37,398 nt of DNA from an uncultured Flavobacterium sp. (GTDB lineage Bacteria; Bacteroidota; Bacteroidia; Flavobacteriales; Flavobacteriaceae). The notes beneath the pieces are model-generated. The model was given only the letters and a program-made list of their open reading frames with translations. It ran no database searches and had not been told where the DNA came from. Within the stretch, counting starts at the first letter, position 1; every line of letters begins with the position of its first letter. Location of the stretch: assembly GCF_946481155.1 (NCBI RefSeq), contig NZ_CAMLMK010000017.1, positions 1 through 37,398 of the forward strand, in the 5' to 3' direction. A program made the translations under genes and the position numbers. Of this stretch, positions 8,230 through 16,680 are shown piece after piece.

Positions 8230-9362
8230 GATAAATTGTTTAAAGCGTTTTTCAACCCTTTTGTAAAAAAGTCAATGTCCTCTTTTGTAATGGAAAGTGG
8301 CGGAAGAATGCGCAAAAGGTTTTTCTGCGAGGCACTTCCGGTGAAAATATATTCGTTGTAAATCAGATTTTTACGGAGTTCGCTTATTTCAAAATCGAAT
8401 TCCAATCCGAGCATTAAGCCTTTTCCTTTTATTCTTTTGATTTGTGGAAATTGCTGCATTTTCGCTTTAAAATAAGAAGACAGCTCGTCCACATTAACTA
8501 TTAAATTCTCTTTTTCAATAGTTTCCAAAACAGAAAGAGCAGCGGCGCAAGCCAAGTGATTTCCGCCGAAAGTTGTTCCCAGTAATCCGTGGGAGGCTTT
8601 AAACTTTGGACTGATCAAAATACCGCCAATAGGGAAACCATTGCCCATTCCTTTTGCCATTGAAATAATATCCGGCTGAATGTTATGATGTTGGTGCGCG
8701 AAAAATTTCCCCGATCTGCCATAACCGCTTTGGATCTCATCTAAAATTAAAACCACATTATTGTCGGAGCAGATTTTTTGCAAAGCCTGGAAGAATTCGG
8801 TCGTACCTTCATCGAGCCCGCCAACGCCTTGGATTCCTTCTATAATTACGGCACAGATGTCGTTATTAGCAATTTCGTTTTTTACCGCTTCTATATCGTT
8901 TAACGGAAGAAAAACAACTTCGTGATTGTTGTTGAGAGGTGCTACGATAGAAGGATTATCCGTTACAGCAACTGCGGAGGAGGTTCTACCGTGAAAGGCC
9001 TTTTTAAAAGCAATGATTTTCTTCTTTTTGTTGTGAAACGAAGCTAGTTTTAGCGCATTTTCATTGGCTTCCGCACCAGAATTGCACAGAAATAAAGAAT
9101 GGTGGAGATAGCCTGAAACCGCTATTATTTTTTGTGCCAATTGTTCCTGAACCGGATTTACAATCGAATTGGAATAAAAACCGATTTTGCTTACTTGTTC
9201 CGTGATTGACTTGACATATTCCGGATGCGAATGACCGATGGAAATCACTCCATGGCCTCCATAGAAATCAAGATATTCCTGATTGTTTTCATCCCAGACT
9301 TTTGCTCCGAGAGCTTTTGTTGGGGTAATATTGTATATTGGGTAAACGTCGAATAAACTCAT
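8226..9362 (-). CDS. argD: N-acylornithine aminotransferase (ArgD-type, PLP class III)
   Basis: Converts N-acylglutamate semialdehyde and glutamate to N-acylornithine and 2-oxoglutarate. The class III aminotransferase signature is visible: LCNSGAEANENALK, LILDEIQSGYGRSGKFF, and the PLP-lysine region PDIISMAKGMGNGFPIGG. Length is 378 residues, close to other ArgD proteins. It lies 11 bases after argC and overlaps argF' by four bases, so translational coupling is likely. Succinyl- versus acetylornithine preference follows the open question for the whole operon. Confidence 0.93.
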   Translation of the reverse strand: MSLFDVYPIYNITPTKALGAKVWDENNQEYLDFYGGHGVISIGHSHPEYVKSITEQVSKIGFYSNSIVNPVQEQLAQKIIAVSGYLHHSLFLCNSGAEANENALKLASFHNKKKKIIAFKKAFHGRTSSAVAVTDNPSIVAPLNNNHEVVFLPLNDIEAVKNEIANNDICAVIIEGIQGVGGLDEGTTEFFQALQKICSDNNVVLILDEIQSGYGRSGKFFAHQHHNIQPDIISMAKGMGNGFPIGGILISPKFKASHGLLGTTFGGNHLACAAALSVLETIEKENLIVNVDELSSYFKAKMQQFPQIKRIKGKGLMLGLEFDFEISELRKNLIYNEYIFTGSASQKNLLRILPPLSITKEDIDFFTKGLKNALNNLS

Positions 9363-9373
9363 AATTGTGAATT

Positions 9374-10351
9374 TTAAAAGTTGCCTGATTTTAATTGCAA
9401 ACCTGTTTTTTCCTCTAATCCAAACATCAGGTTCATGTTCTGAATTGCCTGTCCGGATGCGCCTTTTACTAAATTATCAATGATGGAAGTAATTAATAAA
9501 TAATCACCTTTTTTTGTCAGGCTGATAATGCATTTATTGGTCTGTACCGCTTGTTTCAGATGAATCGTTTCAGTAGTCACAACCACAAAAGGCTCATTTT
9601 GATAATAGCTTTCGTATTGTTTTATGATTTCCTCCACTGGCTTATTTACTTTAGTGTAAAGCGTAGCAAAAATGCCTCTGGTAAAATCACCTCGATTCGG
9701 TATAAACAAAACCTCCTGATTGAAACCATTTTGCGTTTGTTCCAAACTTTGGATAATTTCACCTAAATGCTGGTGCTCAAAAGCTTTGTAATGCGACATA
9801 TTATTTTTTCTCCAACTGTGATGCGTGGTTTCCGAGGGTTGTACTCCCGCTCCCGTACTTCCCGTAGTTGCATTTATGTGAATACTGTCCGCCAGCAGAT
9901 TGTTCTCTGCCAATGGAAGCAATGCCAGTTGAATTGCCGTAGCGAAGCATCCCGGATTAGCAATGAATTGGGCACTTTTAATCTGGTTCTTATTCTTTTC
10001 GGGAAGCCCGTATATAAATTTGGAATGACTAAAAACAGCATCCTTTTTGAGTCTGAAATCATTTCCCAGATCAATGATTTTCGTGTGGGACTCGAACTTA
10101 TTTTCATCTAAAAAAAACTTTGACTTTCCATGCCCCAAACAAAGAAAAACCACGTTTACTTTCGGATTCACTCTGTCCGAAAAAAGCAAGGATGTTTCCC
10201 CGATTAAATCCTGATGCACCGAAGAAACCGGTTTCCCGGCATTGGTCGTACTGTACACAAAATCAATATTTGCCTTGGGATGGTGCTGTAATAATCTCAA
10301 TAATTCTCCGGCGGTATAGCCTGAGCCACCTATAATTCCTATGTTAATCAT
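9374..10351 (-). CDS. argC: N-acyl-gamma-glutamyl-phosphate reductase
   Basis: NADPH-dependent reduction of the acyl phosphate made by ArgB to the semialdehyde used by ArgD. The N-terminal Rossmann motif GIIGGSGYTAGELLRLL is at residues 4-20. The catalytic cysteine sits in ANPGCFATAIQL, and the substrate-binding STGAGVQPSETTHHSWR region follows. The 325-residue length is typical. The ATG overlaps the argG stop by eight bases, pointing to coupled translation. Confidence 0.95.
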   Translation of the reverse strand: MINIGIIGGSGYTAGELLRLLQHHPKANIDFVYSTTNAGKPVSSVHQDLIGETSLLFSDRVNPKVNVVFLCLGHGKSKFFLDENKFESHTKIIDLGNDFRLKKDAVFSHSKFIYGLPEKNKNQIKSAQFIANPGCFATAIQLALLPLAENNLLADSIHINATTGSTGAGVQPSETTHHSWRKNNMSHYKAFEHQHLGEIIQSLEQTQNGFNQEVLFIPNRGDFTRGIFATLYTKVNKPVEEIIKQYESYYQNEPFVVVTTETIHLKQAVQTNKCIISLTKKGDYLLITSIIDNLVKGASGQAIQNMNLMFGLEEKTGLQLKSGNF

Positions 10352-11534
10352 AATTTAAGTCGTTTACTTGTGAATAAATCATCTGTGCGTTGCCCATAAT
10401 TTTGATGAATCCTTTGGCATCATCGGCAGTCCAGGCGTTGTTCATTTCTCCGTACTGACCGAATTGCGTATTCATCAAATCGTTTTCCGATTCAATCCCG
10501 TCCAGAGAAAAATGATAGGATTTCAGGGTTAAGATTACTTTTCCGTTAACGGTAGTTTGTGTATCAGTTAGGAAAGCTTCAATATTTCTCATTACCGGAT
10601 CTAAGAACTGGCCTTCATGAAACAGCATTCCGTACCAATTGCCCAACTGCTCTTTCCAGTATTGTTGCCATTTCGACAAGACATGCTTTTCCAAAAGATG
10701 ATGTGCTTTGATAATAATTAGCGGAGCAGCAGCTTCAAAACCGACTCTGCCCTTAATGCCGATAATGGTATCGCCCACGTGAATATCTCTTCCGATAGCA
10801 AAAGCATTCGCCATATTTTCTAATTTGATAATGTTTTCAACCGGAGAATTCTGCGTTCCATTTACGCTGATGAGCTCTCCTTTTTCAAATTCCAGAATCA
10901 CTTTTTCCGGAGTTTCTTTTTGTAATTGCGAAGGATAAGCTGCTTCAGGAAGCGACAAATGGGAGGTAAGCGTTTCTTTTCCGCCCACACTTGTTCCCCA
11001 AAGGCCTTTGTTGATAGAATATTGCGCTTTTTCCCAGGAATAGTTTACGCCATTTTGCTGCAGAAATTCGACTTCTTCCTGTCTGGATAATTTTAAATCC
11101 CTGATTGGAGTAAGAATTTCAATTTCAGGAGCTATAGTTTTGAAAATTAAATCGAATCGTATCTGATCGTTTCCTGCGCCTGTACTTCCGTGTGCAATGG
11201 CAGTGGCATCATTTGCTTTGGCATATTTTATAACTTCCAAAGCCTGGAAAATCCTTTCGGCACTTACGGAAAGCGGGTAGGTATTATTCTTCAGGACATT
11301 TCCGAATATCAGGTACTTAATCGCCTTTTCATAGTATTTTTCAATAATATTGAGATTGGTGTGCTGTGTGCTACCTAATTCGTATGCTCTTTCTTCAATG
11401 GCCGTTAATTCTTCTTTGGAAAAACCGCCGGTATTCACTAGGACTGTGTGTACTTCATATCCTTTTTGGATTAAATATTTTAAGCAATAAGAAGTATCTA
11501 AACCGCCGCTATAGGCTAAAACTACTTTGTTCAT
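10344..11534 (-). CDS. argG: Argininosuccinate synthase
   Basis: Joins citrulline and aspartate with ATP to form argininosuccinate. The N-type ATP pyrophosphatase loop is visible at the start (VLAYSGGLDTSYCLKYL), followed by AHGSTGAGNDQIRFD and the citrulline/aspartate-binding SVGGKET-type stretches. Length is 396 residues. It is the second gene of the operon, starting three bases after the GNAT stop. In the usual order of the pathway ArgG acts after the deacylase, so the operon's gene order does not follow reaction order. Confidence 0.95.
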   Translation of the reverse strand: MNKVVLAYSGGLDTSYCLKYLIQKGYEVHTVLVNTGGFSKEELTAIEERAYELGSTQHTNLNIIEKYYEKAIKYLIFGNVLKNNTYPLSVSAERIFQALEVIKYAKANDATAIAHGSTGAGNDQIRFDLIFKTIAPEIEILTPIRDLKLSRQEEVEFLQQNGVNYSWEKAQYSINKGLWGTSVGGKETLTSHLSLPEAAYPSQLQKETPEKVILEFEKGELISVNGTQNSPVENIIKLENMANAFAIGRDIHVGDTIIGIKGRVGFEAAAPLIIIKAHHLLEKHVLSKWQQYWKEQLGNWYGMLFHEGQFLDPVMRNIEAFLTDTQTTVNGKVILTLKSYHFSLDGIESENDLMNTQFGQYGEMNNAWTADDAKGFIKIMGNAQMIYSQVNDLNYD

Positions 11535-11537
11535 GTT

Positions 11538-12155
11538 TTATTTTTTTAGAAAAAGTGCCTGCTTGATGGCTTTTAAACGTGCCAGCACTTTTTGATTAAA
11601 GGTGTATTGTTCTTTTTGGTTTTTCTTTGCATTCGGGTCATACAGCATTCCGGTACAAAGGCACATTTTGTTTTCCTTGCGCTGCAGAATGTCATAATTC
11701 GTACAGGTTTTGCAGCCGGCCCAAAAGCTTGGATCATCGGTTAATTCTGAAAAAGGAACCGGACGATACCCTAAATCCGAATTGATTTTCATAACAGCCA
11801 ATCCAGTGGTAATCCCAAATATTTTAGCATCGGGATGTTTCTTTTGGGAATATTCGAAAACGAAAGTTTTAATTTTTTTCGCCAAACCCAAATGACGATA
11901 GTCCGGATGAACAATCAGTCCGGAATGGGCCACGAATTTGCCATGTTCCCAACTTTCGATATAACAGAATCCTGCAAATTTTCCATCGACAAGGGCGATA
12001 ACTGCATCTTGCTGGGCAATTTTCTTTCGAATATATTCAGGAGTACGTTTAGCGATTCCTGTACCTCTTTGAAGTGCTGAAACTTCAATGGTGTCGCATA
12101 TTAACTGTGCAAAATCGTAGTGCTCTTTTTGAGCAACTGCAATGGTTACATTCAT
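11538..12155 (-). CDS. GNAT-family acyltransferase with a C-terminal cysteine cluster, candidate N-acylglutamate synthase
   Basis: First gene of the arg operon. The N-terminal two thirds is a GNAT fold with the acyl-CoA loop RHLGLA (residues 87-92, R/QxxGxG/A type). Beyond the fold there are four cysteines, C148-x2-C151 and C165-x-C167, a possible metal or redox site not typical of GNATs, followed by a basic C-terminal tail. The start is ATG 12155 (MNVTIAVAQK); a TTG three codons upstream is less likely. The window has neither argA nor argJ, and this gene leads the biosynthetic genes with a 3-base spacing to argG, so I infer that it makes N-acetyl- or N-succinylglutamate. That function is not proven by sequence alone. 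Confidence 0.8.
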   Translation of the reverse strand: MNVTIAVAQKEHYDFAQLICDTIEVSALQRGTGIAKRTPEYIRKKIAQQDAVIALVDGKFAGFCYIESWEHGKFVAHSGLIVHPDYRHLGLAKKIKTFVFEYSQKKHPDAKIFGITTGLAVMKINSDLGYRPVPFSELTDDPSFWAGCKTCTNYDILQRKENKMCLCTGMLYDPNAKKNQKEQYTFNQKVLARLKAIKQALFLKK

Positions 12156-12197
12156 TTTAAACAATGATGAAAATTAAAAAATAGGGAAAAAGATAGG

Positions 12198-12229
12198 TGC
12201 GGAGGTTCGGAGCAAGACGCACTTGCTCC
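12198..12229 (-). other. Leader RNA hairpin with possible pseudoknot before the arg operon
   Basis: On the minus strand GGAGCAAG (12229-12222) and CTTGCTCC (12216-12209) form a perfect 8-bp stem with loop TGCGT. The loop bases TGCG can pair with CGCA at 12201-12198, giving an H-type pseudoknot or an alternative stem. It lies about 45-75 bases upstream of the first start codon. Confidence 0.4.
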
Positions 12230-12383
12230 AATAAGAATATAGCAGACCTTACGGCCGGATTGTACTAATTACAAACGGATGTATGAAAGTAAATTGACTA
12301 AGACCTGATTGTCCTAAAAAAATAAGAATTGATTCCAAAACGGGAAAAATGAGAAATGAATAACAAGATGAAAAACTCGGGTA

Positions 12384-12467
12384 CTAGAATTGTGGCCGCG
12401 TTGTCCGCAAAGTGGGGACAGAAGTTTTCCGTGTAGAAAAGTTAGTATGTAACTTCGTTGTTTTCAT
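12384..12467 (-). CDS. Possible 27-residue leader peptide with three CGG arginine codons
   Basis: An ATG at 12467-12465 opens 27 codons ending in TAG at 12384. Codons 13, 21 and 24 are CGG (Arg), with codons 20-25 reading TTG CGG ACA ACG CGG CCA. It is the first ORF of the arg-operon transcript. The ATG lies only about six bases after the predicted -7 box, so it would be leaderless or nearly so, which weakens the case. No clear attenuator hairpin with an immediate U-run follows. Confidence 0.3.
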   Translation of the reverse strand: MKTTKLHTNFSTRKTSVPTLRTTRPQF

Positions 12468-12472
12468 TGGGA

Positions 12473-12504
12473 CAAATATAGAAGAATTCTCAATATAAAA
12501 TCAA
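12473..12504 (-). promoter_or_regulatory. Promoter of the arginine operon (TTG-N21-TATATTTG)
   Basis: On the minus strand TTG (12504-12502) and TATATTTG (12480-12473) are separated by 21 bases, a full match to the Bacteroidota promoter. The predicted start near 12469 leaves a leader of about 310 bases before the first gene. Confidence 0.7.
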
Positions 12505-12553
12505 AAAAAGAAAAAAAATGCAATAAAAATTCTCTTTTGCCTTTTTTAAATGA

Positions 12554-12583
12554 AAAATCCGAAGTTTTCAGGCTTCGGATTTT
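12554..12583 (-). terminator. Terminator of the amidase operon
   Basis: 11-bp stem AAAATCCGAAG/CTTCGGATTTT with an 8-base loop, located just after the amidase stop on the minus strand. Confidence 0.85.
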
Positions 12584-12598
12584 TATTGTGTTCAGCTA

Positions 12599-14329
12599 TT
12601 ATTTTCGGATGATTTTCCGCAGGTATTCCTGATTTTCAATGAGGATTTTTATGTGATAAATGCCGCTTGGGAAATTACTGAGGTCGATTTGCTGAAGGGC
12701 AGTTTCTTCGGGAGACTGATTGCTGTTTTCTTTTATCATTTTTCCGGTACTGTCGAATATCTGATAGTCAATTTTCTTGTCTTTTGAGTTGGTTATGTCT
12801 AAAGTAAATCGACCGTCAGTAGGGTTCGGATACACCATAATTTCAGTTTTGACATCATCTGTATCATCAACTTTAGCAGCGCAATTTATAGCTACTGCGG
12901 ATTGTGTTCCATTGGAATTATTAACTGTTGCCGCACTGTTTTTAGCTTTTACGTAATACGTATAAGTTACTCCTGCTGTAATTAGATACGTGTTTAAAAA
13001 TGAAGTTCCGGTTACATCGGAGGCATATAAGTTTCCGTTACGATAGATGTCATAAGCGGTAGCATTTGCCGATGCTGTCCAAGTCAGGTTAATTGCGCTT
13101 GTTGTGCCGCTGCAGGTTGGCGTTGCTGTAAGGGTGAAACTTCCCGGCGGACAACTAATTGCGGTAGCAGATAATGTTCCATTGGAATTAGCTGTTGTCC
13201 CAATATTATTTTTAGCAACTACAGAATAGGTATAAGTTGTTCCGACGGTAATATAAGTATTTAGGAATTGCGTTCCTGTCACGTTACTTGCATATAACGA
13301 ACCATTTCTGTAAATATCATATCCAGCCGCATTTGCGGAAGCCGTCCAGGTTAGATTAATTCGGCTGGTTGTTCCGCTGCATTCCGGAGTTGCACTCAAT
13401 GTAAACGAGCCCGGAGCGGAGCAATTAATAGCTGTTGCTGATAATGTTCCATTCGAATTGTTTGTCGTGCCGGTTGTATTTTTAGCTTTTACGTAGTAAG
13501 TATAAGTAGTTCCTACGGTTATGGAAGTATTCAAATATTGGGTACCGTTGATGTTGCTTGCATACAGCGAACCGTTTCTGTAGATATCATAACCGGTTGC
13601 GTTTGAAGAAGCGGTCCATGTTAGTTTGATTCTGCTCGTAGTGCCGCTGCATTCCGGAGTTGCAGTTAAGCTGAATGTACCCGGAAGCGGAGTCGCGTTG
13701 CAGGTTACATTAAGATTCGATTTCAGGGAGTTGAAATAGGAAAGCGCAAAAGTATCCCTCCAGGTTGAACTCGTTAATTTTGTCGCATCCGCAGAATCTA
13801 CAAAGCCAATTTCATTCAGACAGCCGGTAGCCGAAGAATATTTCAGTACTCCAAGATGATAAGCGAGATAGCTGTTGTCTTCCACACATCTTCGATTATT
13901 CCAAGCGCCGTTAGCGGCCATGTCATTTTGTATTTTTTGTGCGAAAGCGATATCTGGTGCTGTATTGGTATCACCATCCGAACAATGAAAAGTCTCGGTT
14001 CCGGTTCCGCCACCTGCATTGCAGTGTATGCTTAGCAGTCGGTCGGCATTCCAGTTATTGGCCATTTGTGCGCGCTGGGTCACGGAAATCCAACTGTTTA
14101 AATTAGTAGATCGTGTCATTTGAACGGTCCATGCTGTACAGGAATTCTGGATCAGGGTTTTTGTTCTTAGGCCGACTTCCAGAGCGGTTTCGATTTCGGT
14201 AGCGGTTCGTCCGTCAGGATTGTCACTTGTTGTGGCACCGTAACCGTGTCCGGGATCGATAACGATAATTTGTGAATTTGCTGTCAGCGATACTATCAGT
14301 ATAAAAAGGATTGTAATTATTTTTTTCAT
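12599..14329 (-). CDS. Secreted N-acetylmuramoyl-L-alanine amidase with three FN3 domains and a T9SS sorting tail
   Basis: Cleaves the amide bond between muramic acid and L-Ala in peptidoglycan. A signal peptide (residues 1-19, ending TANSQ) is followed by an Amidase_3 domain (about 21-207). Expected zinc and catalytic residues are present: H28 in DPGHG, E45, H102 in SIHCNA and E173 in LNEIGF. Three fibronectin type III domains follow at about 216-302, 306-392 and 395-482, nearly identical to each other. The C-terminus (about 487-576, with VYPNPTDGRFTL and a final YLRKIIRK) is a type A type-IX-secretion sorting domain. It is therefore probably exported to the surface or medium, where it could act on other cells' walls. 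It is followed by a terminator, and the propeller gene lies five bases upstream. Confidence 0.92.
   Translation of the reverse strand: MKKIITILFILIVSLTANSQIIVIDPGHGYGATTSDNPDGRTATEIETALEVGLRTKTLIQNSCTAWTVQMTRSTNLNSWISVTQRAQMANNWNADRLLSIHCNAGGGTGTETFHCSDGDTNTAPDIAFAQKIQNDMAANGAWNNRRCVEDNSYLAYHLGVLKYSSATGCLNEIGFVDSADATKLTSSTWRDTFALSYFNSLKSNLNVTCNATPLPGTFSLTATPECSGTTSRIKLTWTASSNATGYDIYRNGSLYASNINGTQYLNTSITVGTTYTYYVKAKNTTGTTNNSNGTLSATAINCSAPGSFTLSATPECSGTTSRINLTWTASANAAGYDIYRNGSLYASNVTGTQFLNTYITVGTTYTYSVVAKNNIGTTANSNGTLSATAISCPPGSFTLTATPTCSGTTSAINLTWTASANATAYDIYRNGNLYASDVTGTSFLNTYLITAGVTYTYYVKAKNSAATVNNSNGTQSAVAINCAAKVDDTDDVKTEIMVYPNPTDGRFTLDITNSKDKKIDYQIFDSTGKMIKENSNQSPEETALQQIDLSNFPSGIYHIKILIENQEYLRKIIRK
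12884..13684 (-). repeat. Three coding tandem repeats of about 270 bp (FN3 domains)
   Basis: The amidase region encoding residues about 216-482 is a near-tandem triplication. Each unit carries TATPxCSGTTSxIxLTWTAS and YDIYRNGxLYAS with a period of about 90 residues. Confidence 0.85.
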
Positions 14330-14334
14330 GGCGA

Positions 14335-15183
14335 TTATAGTTTTAGTTCGGATGTATAGATTTTACCTGTTTTATCATCGGAAAACATCACTTTGTTTGT
14401 GCCGTAGAAGCAAGGGAACATTTCGATTTTGTCTTCTGTTGATGTCAGTTTTACTGGTTTTTCTGCAGTAGCATCAAACAAATACAAATCGGAATTACTC
14501 ACGGAATGTCCGTCCCGACTTTCGTCCAAAAATCCAATCAGATACCTATCATCCTCTGACCAGCCAGTAGCAATTCCGGTTCCGATTTTAAGGCCTTTGG
14601 TTTTTCCTTCGATATCATAAACATAGATGTCGGCACCTCTGTGAACCGCTACTTTTTTTCCGTCATGGGATAAAAGCGCGTTGTAATATTGGCCGTCTTC
14701 ATTAGTTATTATCCAACTTTTGGAAGTTTTTAGGTTTTTGGCTTCAATCTTTAAAGTGGTCAGGTTCGTGTAAACTACGATATCGCTGCTCTGACCTTTG
14801 TAGGAAGGTAAATAGTTAGGATTGATATCGCTTAATTGCGTCAGTTTTTTAGTGGCTATGTTATAACTGACAACTTTTGCATTTGAGAAATAGTCTTTCT
14901 CGTCTTTTTCGCGGAAGTAAAATTCATTTCCGGTCGCGTTCCAGCTGTAGCTATAGCCGCTGCCGTCCTTATCGGAAATTTGCTTAATGGTATTGTTCTT
15001 TAAATTGAGCAGGAAAACACCTTTTAAATGTTCTTCGGTGAGCAATGCATAATTTTCGTCCGGAGAAACTACCGGATTGGAATAAGCACCTTTGACTTTA
15101 ATCTGTTTCGGGGTGCTTAGCGTTTGTGCCTGCAGGTGCAGACTTAAAGCTAACGTGGCAAGTACTAAAATGTTCTGTTTCAT
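14335..15183 (-). CDS. Periplasmic TolB/PD40-like beta-propeller protein
   Basis: A 282-residue exported protein with a signal peptide (about 1-19, ending SLHLQAQ) and repeated beta-propeller blades of PD40/TolB type. Examples are GAYSNPVVSPDENYALLTEE, DGSGYSYSWNATGNEFYFRE and the later GWSEDDRYLIGFLD and FPCFYGTNKVMFSDD. No catalytic domain is visible, so it is likely a binding or scaffolding protein. It sits five bases upstream of the amidase on the same strand and is probably co-transcribed, suggesting a link to cell-wall work. The exact function is unknown. Confidence 0.75.
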   Translation of the reverse strand: MKQNILVLATLALSLHLQAQTLSTPKQIKVKGAYSNPVVSPDENYALLTEEHLKGVFLLNLKNNTIKQISDKDGSGYSYSWNATGNEFYFREKDEKDYFSNAKVVSYNIATKKLTQLSDINPNYLPSYKGQSSDIVVYTNLTTLKIEAKNLKTSKSWIITNEDGQYYNALLSHDGKKVAVHRGADIYVYDIEGKTKGLKIGTGIATGWSEDDRYLIGFLDESRDGHSVSNSDLYLFDATAEKPVKLTSTEDKIEMFPCFYGTNKVMFSDDKTGKIYTSELKL

Positions 15184-15263
15184 ATAAAATATTTTTTTGT
15201 AGGAATAAATTTAAATAAATATTTTTTAATTGCAGATAGCCAGGATGTTATTTCTACGTAAAA

Positions 15264-15292
15264 AAAGCGCCTCCATAATATGAAAGCGCTTT
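15264..15292 (-). terminator. Terminator of the lipoprotein gene
   Basis: 7-bp stem AAAGCGC/GCGCTTT with a 15-base loop, followed on the minus strand by T-rich sequence. It lies just downstream of the lipoprotein stop. Confidence 0.65.
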
Positions 15293-15311
15293 ACCATAAT
15301 GTGAAACAGAA

Positions 15312-16499
15312 TTACTGTCTCCTGAATTTATTTCGGGTAATGATACCTTTTAGCTTTGCTTTTAAGTCTTCACCCGTATCAAATACCATTTGTTCATTGC
15401 TCGGGAACGGTACGCTTCTTCGCTCAAAATATGGTAAATAATTGTCATCGCAAGCGCGTTTGTCTCCATTATAATTTGCATAAATATGTTCGAAATTGAA
15501 CTCGCTGGCTAATGGGAAAGTCTCAATCAACTGGTTGTTTTTGAAATCAACATAATCCACTTTTGCCGTTACCTGGCACGCTTTAAACTGGCGGAATTCG
15601 TAAATATTTACACGGATGGTCTTGAAGTTGTCCACTTTAATCGGATTGCCTAAACTGTCTTTAACCACATTTCCGTTGCTGTCATAAAGTGTTTTTACAC
15701 CGTCTTTAATCTGTTTTTCTTTAATGAATTCTTTTTCTTTGACCTGCTCCGGAGAGATATTGATCTGACGGAAGTTTACAATCATTCCGTAATCATAATT
15801 CACTCCTTTTTGACGGTTGCTGTGATACACCGTCCATTTGTCGTTCAGTCCAAACGTGCTGAAGTCCAACAAATCATTCTGCAATCGGGTAGGAATGACC
15901 ATGTTAGTTTCATTCTTTGTAAAAACGCTCACGAAATCAGTTCCTTTGAACTGTGCTTCATCCATGAGTTTCTTTACATCCTTATATCCCGGATTAATGC
16001 TTTCCAGATAAGCGAAATCGTCATAAGCACGACGGAAATTCATTTTATCATTGGTATTCAGTAATGTTTTTGAATTGTCATACAGGTATTTCGACAACGC
16101 ATTCTTACTGCTTACAATCTGGTCCGAATAATTATCAAACGGGAAATAAGCATCACGTCCTTGTTTCAATAATTTCAATGGAAGCAGCGGACGGATTTTC
16201 TCCTGACGGTTATTCAGCTGAAGGTACGTGTTATAGATTTTCTCCAGATTGGCCGGATTCGCGTCTTTGGACAGCATTTCGACAGTACGCAGATCACGTT
16301 CTTTCGCTTTGGCAAAAGCTTCTTCCAGCAGGTAAACATAATCCTGTTTTCCTTTGGCATTCTTGTTGGTTTTCAATCCTTCGGCGGCACGGTGGATGGC
16401 GCCGTCATAATCACCGTCACTCAGCATGCTTTGCGTGTGTTTTACCCCGCAGGAATAAATAAATGTAACCAATAAAAGTAGAGAAGTAATTTTCTTCAT
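15312..16499 (-). CDS. Lipoprotein of unknown function with helical repeat-like N-terminus
   Basis: I do not recognise the family with certainty. The 395-residue protein has a lipoprotein signal with lipobox YSCG (Cys17), so it should be anchored in a membrane. After the cysteine comes a helical region resembling TPR-type repeats (SMLSDGDYDGAIHRAAEGLKTN, then AKAKERDLRTVEML), up to about residue 180. The C-terminal half is richer in beta strands (for example TIRVNIYEFRQFKACQVTAKVDYVDF). It appears monocistronic, with its own terminator, and an unusual hairpin lies upstream at 16560-16592. Similar lipoproteins are widespread in Flavobacteriia. Confidence 0.75.
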   Translation of the reverse strand: MKKITSLLLLVTFIYSCGVKHTQSMLSDGDYDGAIHRAAEGLKTNKNAKGKQDYVYLLEEAFAKAKERDLRTVEMLSKDANPANLEKIYNTYLQLNNRQEKIRPLLPLKLLKQGRDAYFPFDNYSDQIVSSKNALSKYLYDNSKTLLNTNDKMNFRRAYDDFAYLESINPGYKDVKKLMDEAQFKGTDFVSVFTKNETNMVIPTRLQNDLLDFSTFGLNDKWTVYHSNRQKGVNYDYGMIVNFRQINISPEQVKEKEFIKEKQIKDGVKTLYDSNGNVVKDSLGNPIKVDNFKTIRVNIYEFRQFKACQVTAKVDYVDFKNNQLIETFPLASEFNFEHIYANYNGDKRACDDNYLPYFERRSVPFPSNEQMVFDTGEDLKAKLKGIITRNKFRRQ

Positions 16500-16559
16500 A
16501 GACTGTAAATTTTTGTAAAAATATAATTTTTTTGGAGCTATTCCCGCTGTCCACTATAT

Positions 16560-16592
16560 CTTTTTGCAATACAAAAAAAGTATTGCAAAAAG
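16560..16592. other. Perfect 13-bp hairpin with an A7 loop
   Basis: CTTTTTGCAATAC (16560-16572) and GTATTGCAAAAAG (16580-16592) are exact inverse complements around seven A. It lies between the fahA terminator and the lipoprotein gene, roughly 60 bases upstream of the lipoprotein start. Confidence 0.6.
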
Positions 16593-16640
16593 GATGCCAT
16601 TCCCATCGGGGCTAGACTGTAGGAAATATTCAGGCAAAAA

Positions 16641-16669
16641 AAACTCCGAAGGTTTGAATTTCGGAGTTT
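16641..16669 (-). terminator. Terminator of fahA
   Basis: 10-bp stem AAACTCCGAA/TTCGGAGTTT with a 9-base loop, followed by seven T on the minus strand, 12 bases after the fahA stop. Confidence 0.85.
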
Positions 16670-16680
16670 GGAATATTTTA

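Noticed and set aside
12483..12490. AGAATTCT palindrome in the arg promoter as an ArgR box
   Set aside because: Only eight bases, does not resemble the extended ARG-box consensus, and no second copy is nearby.
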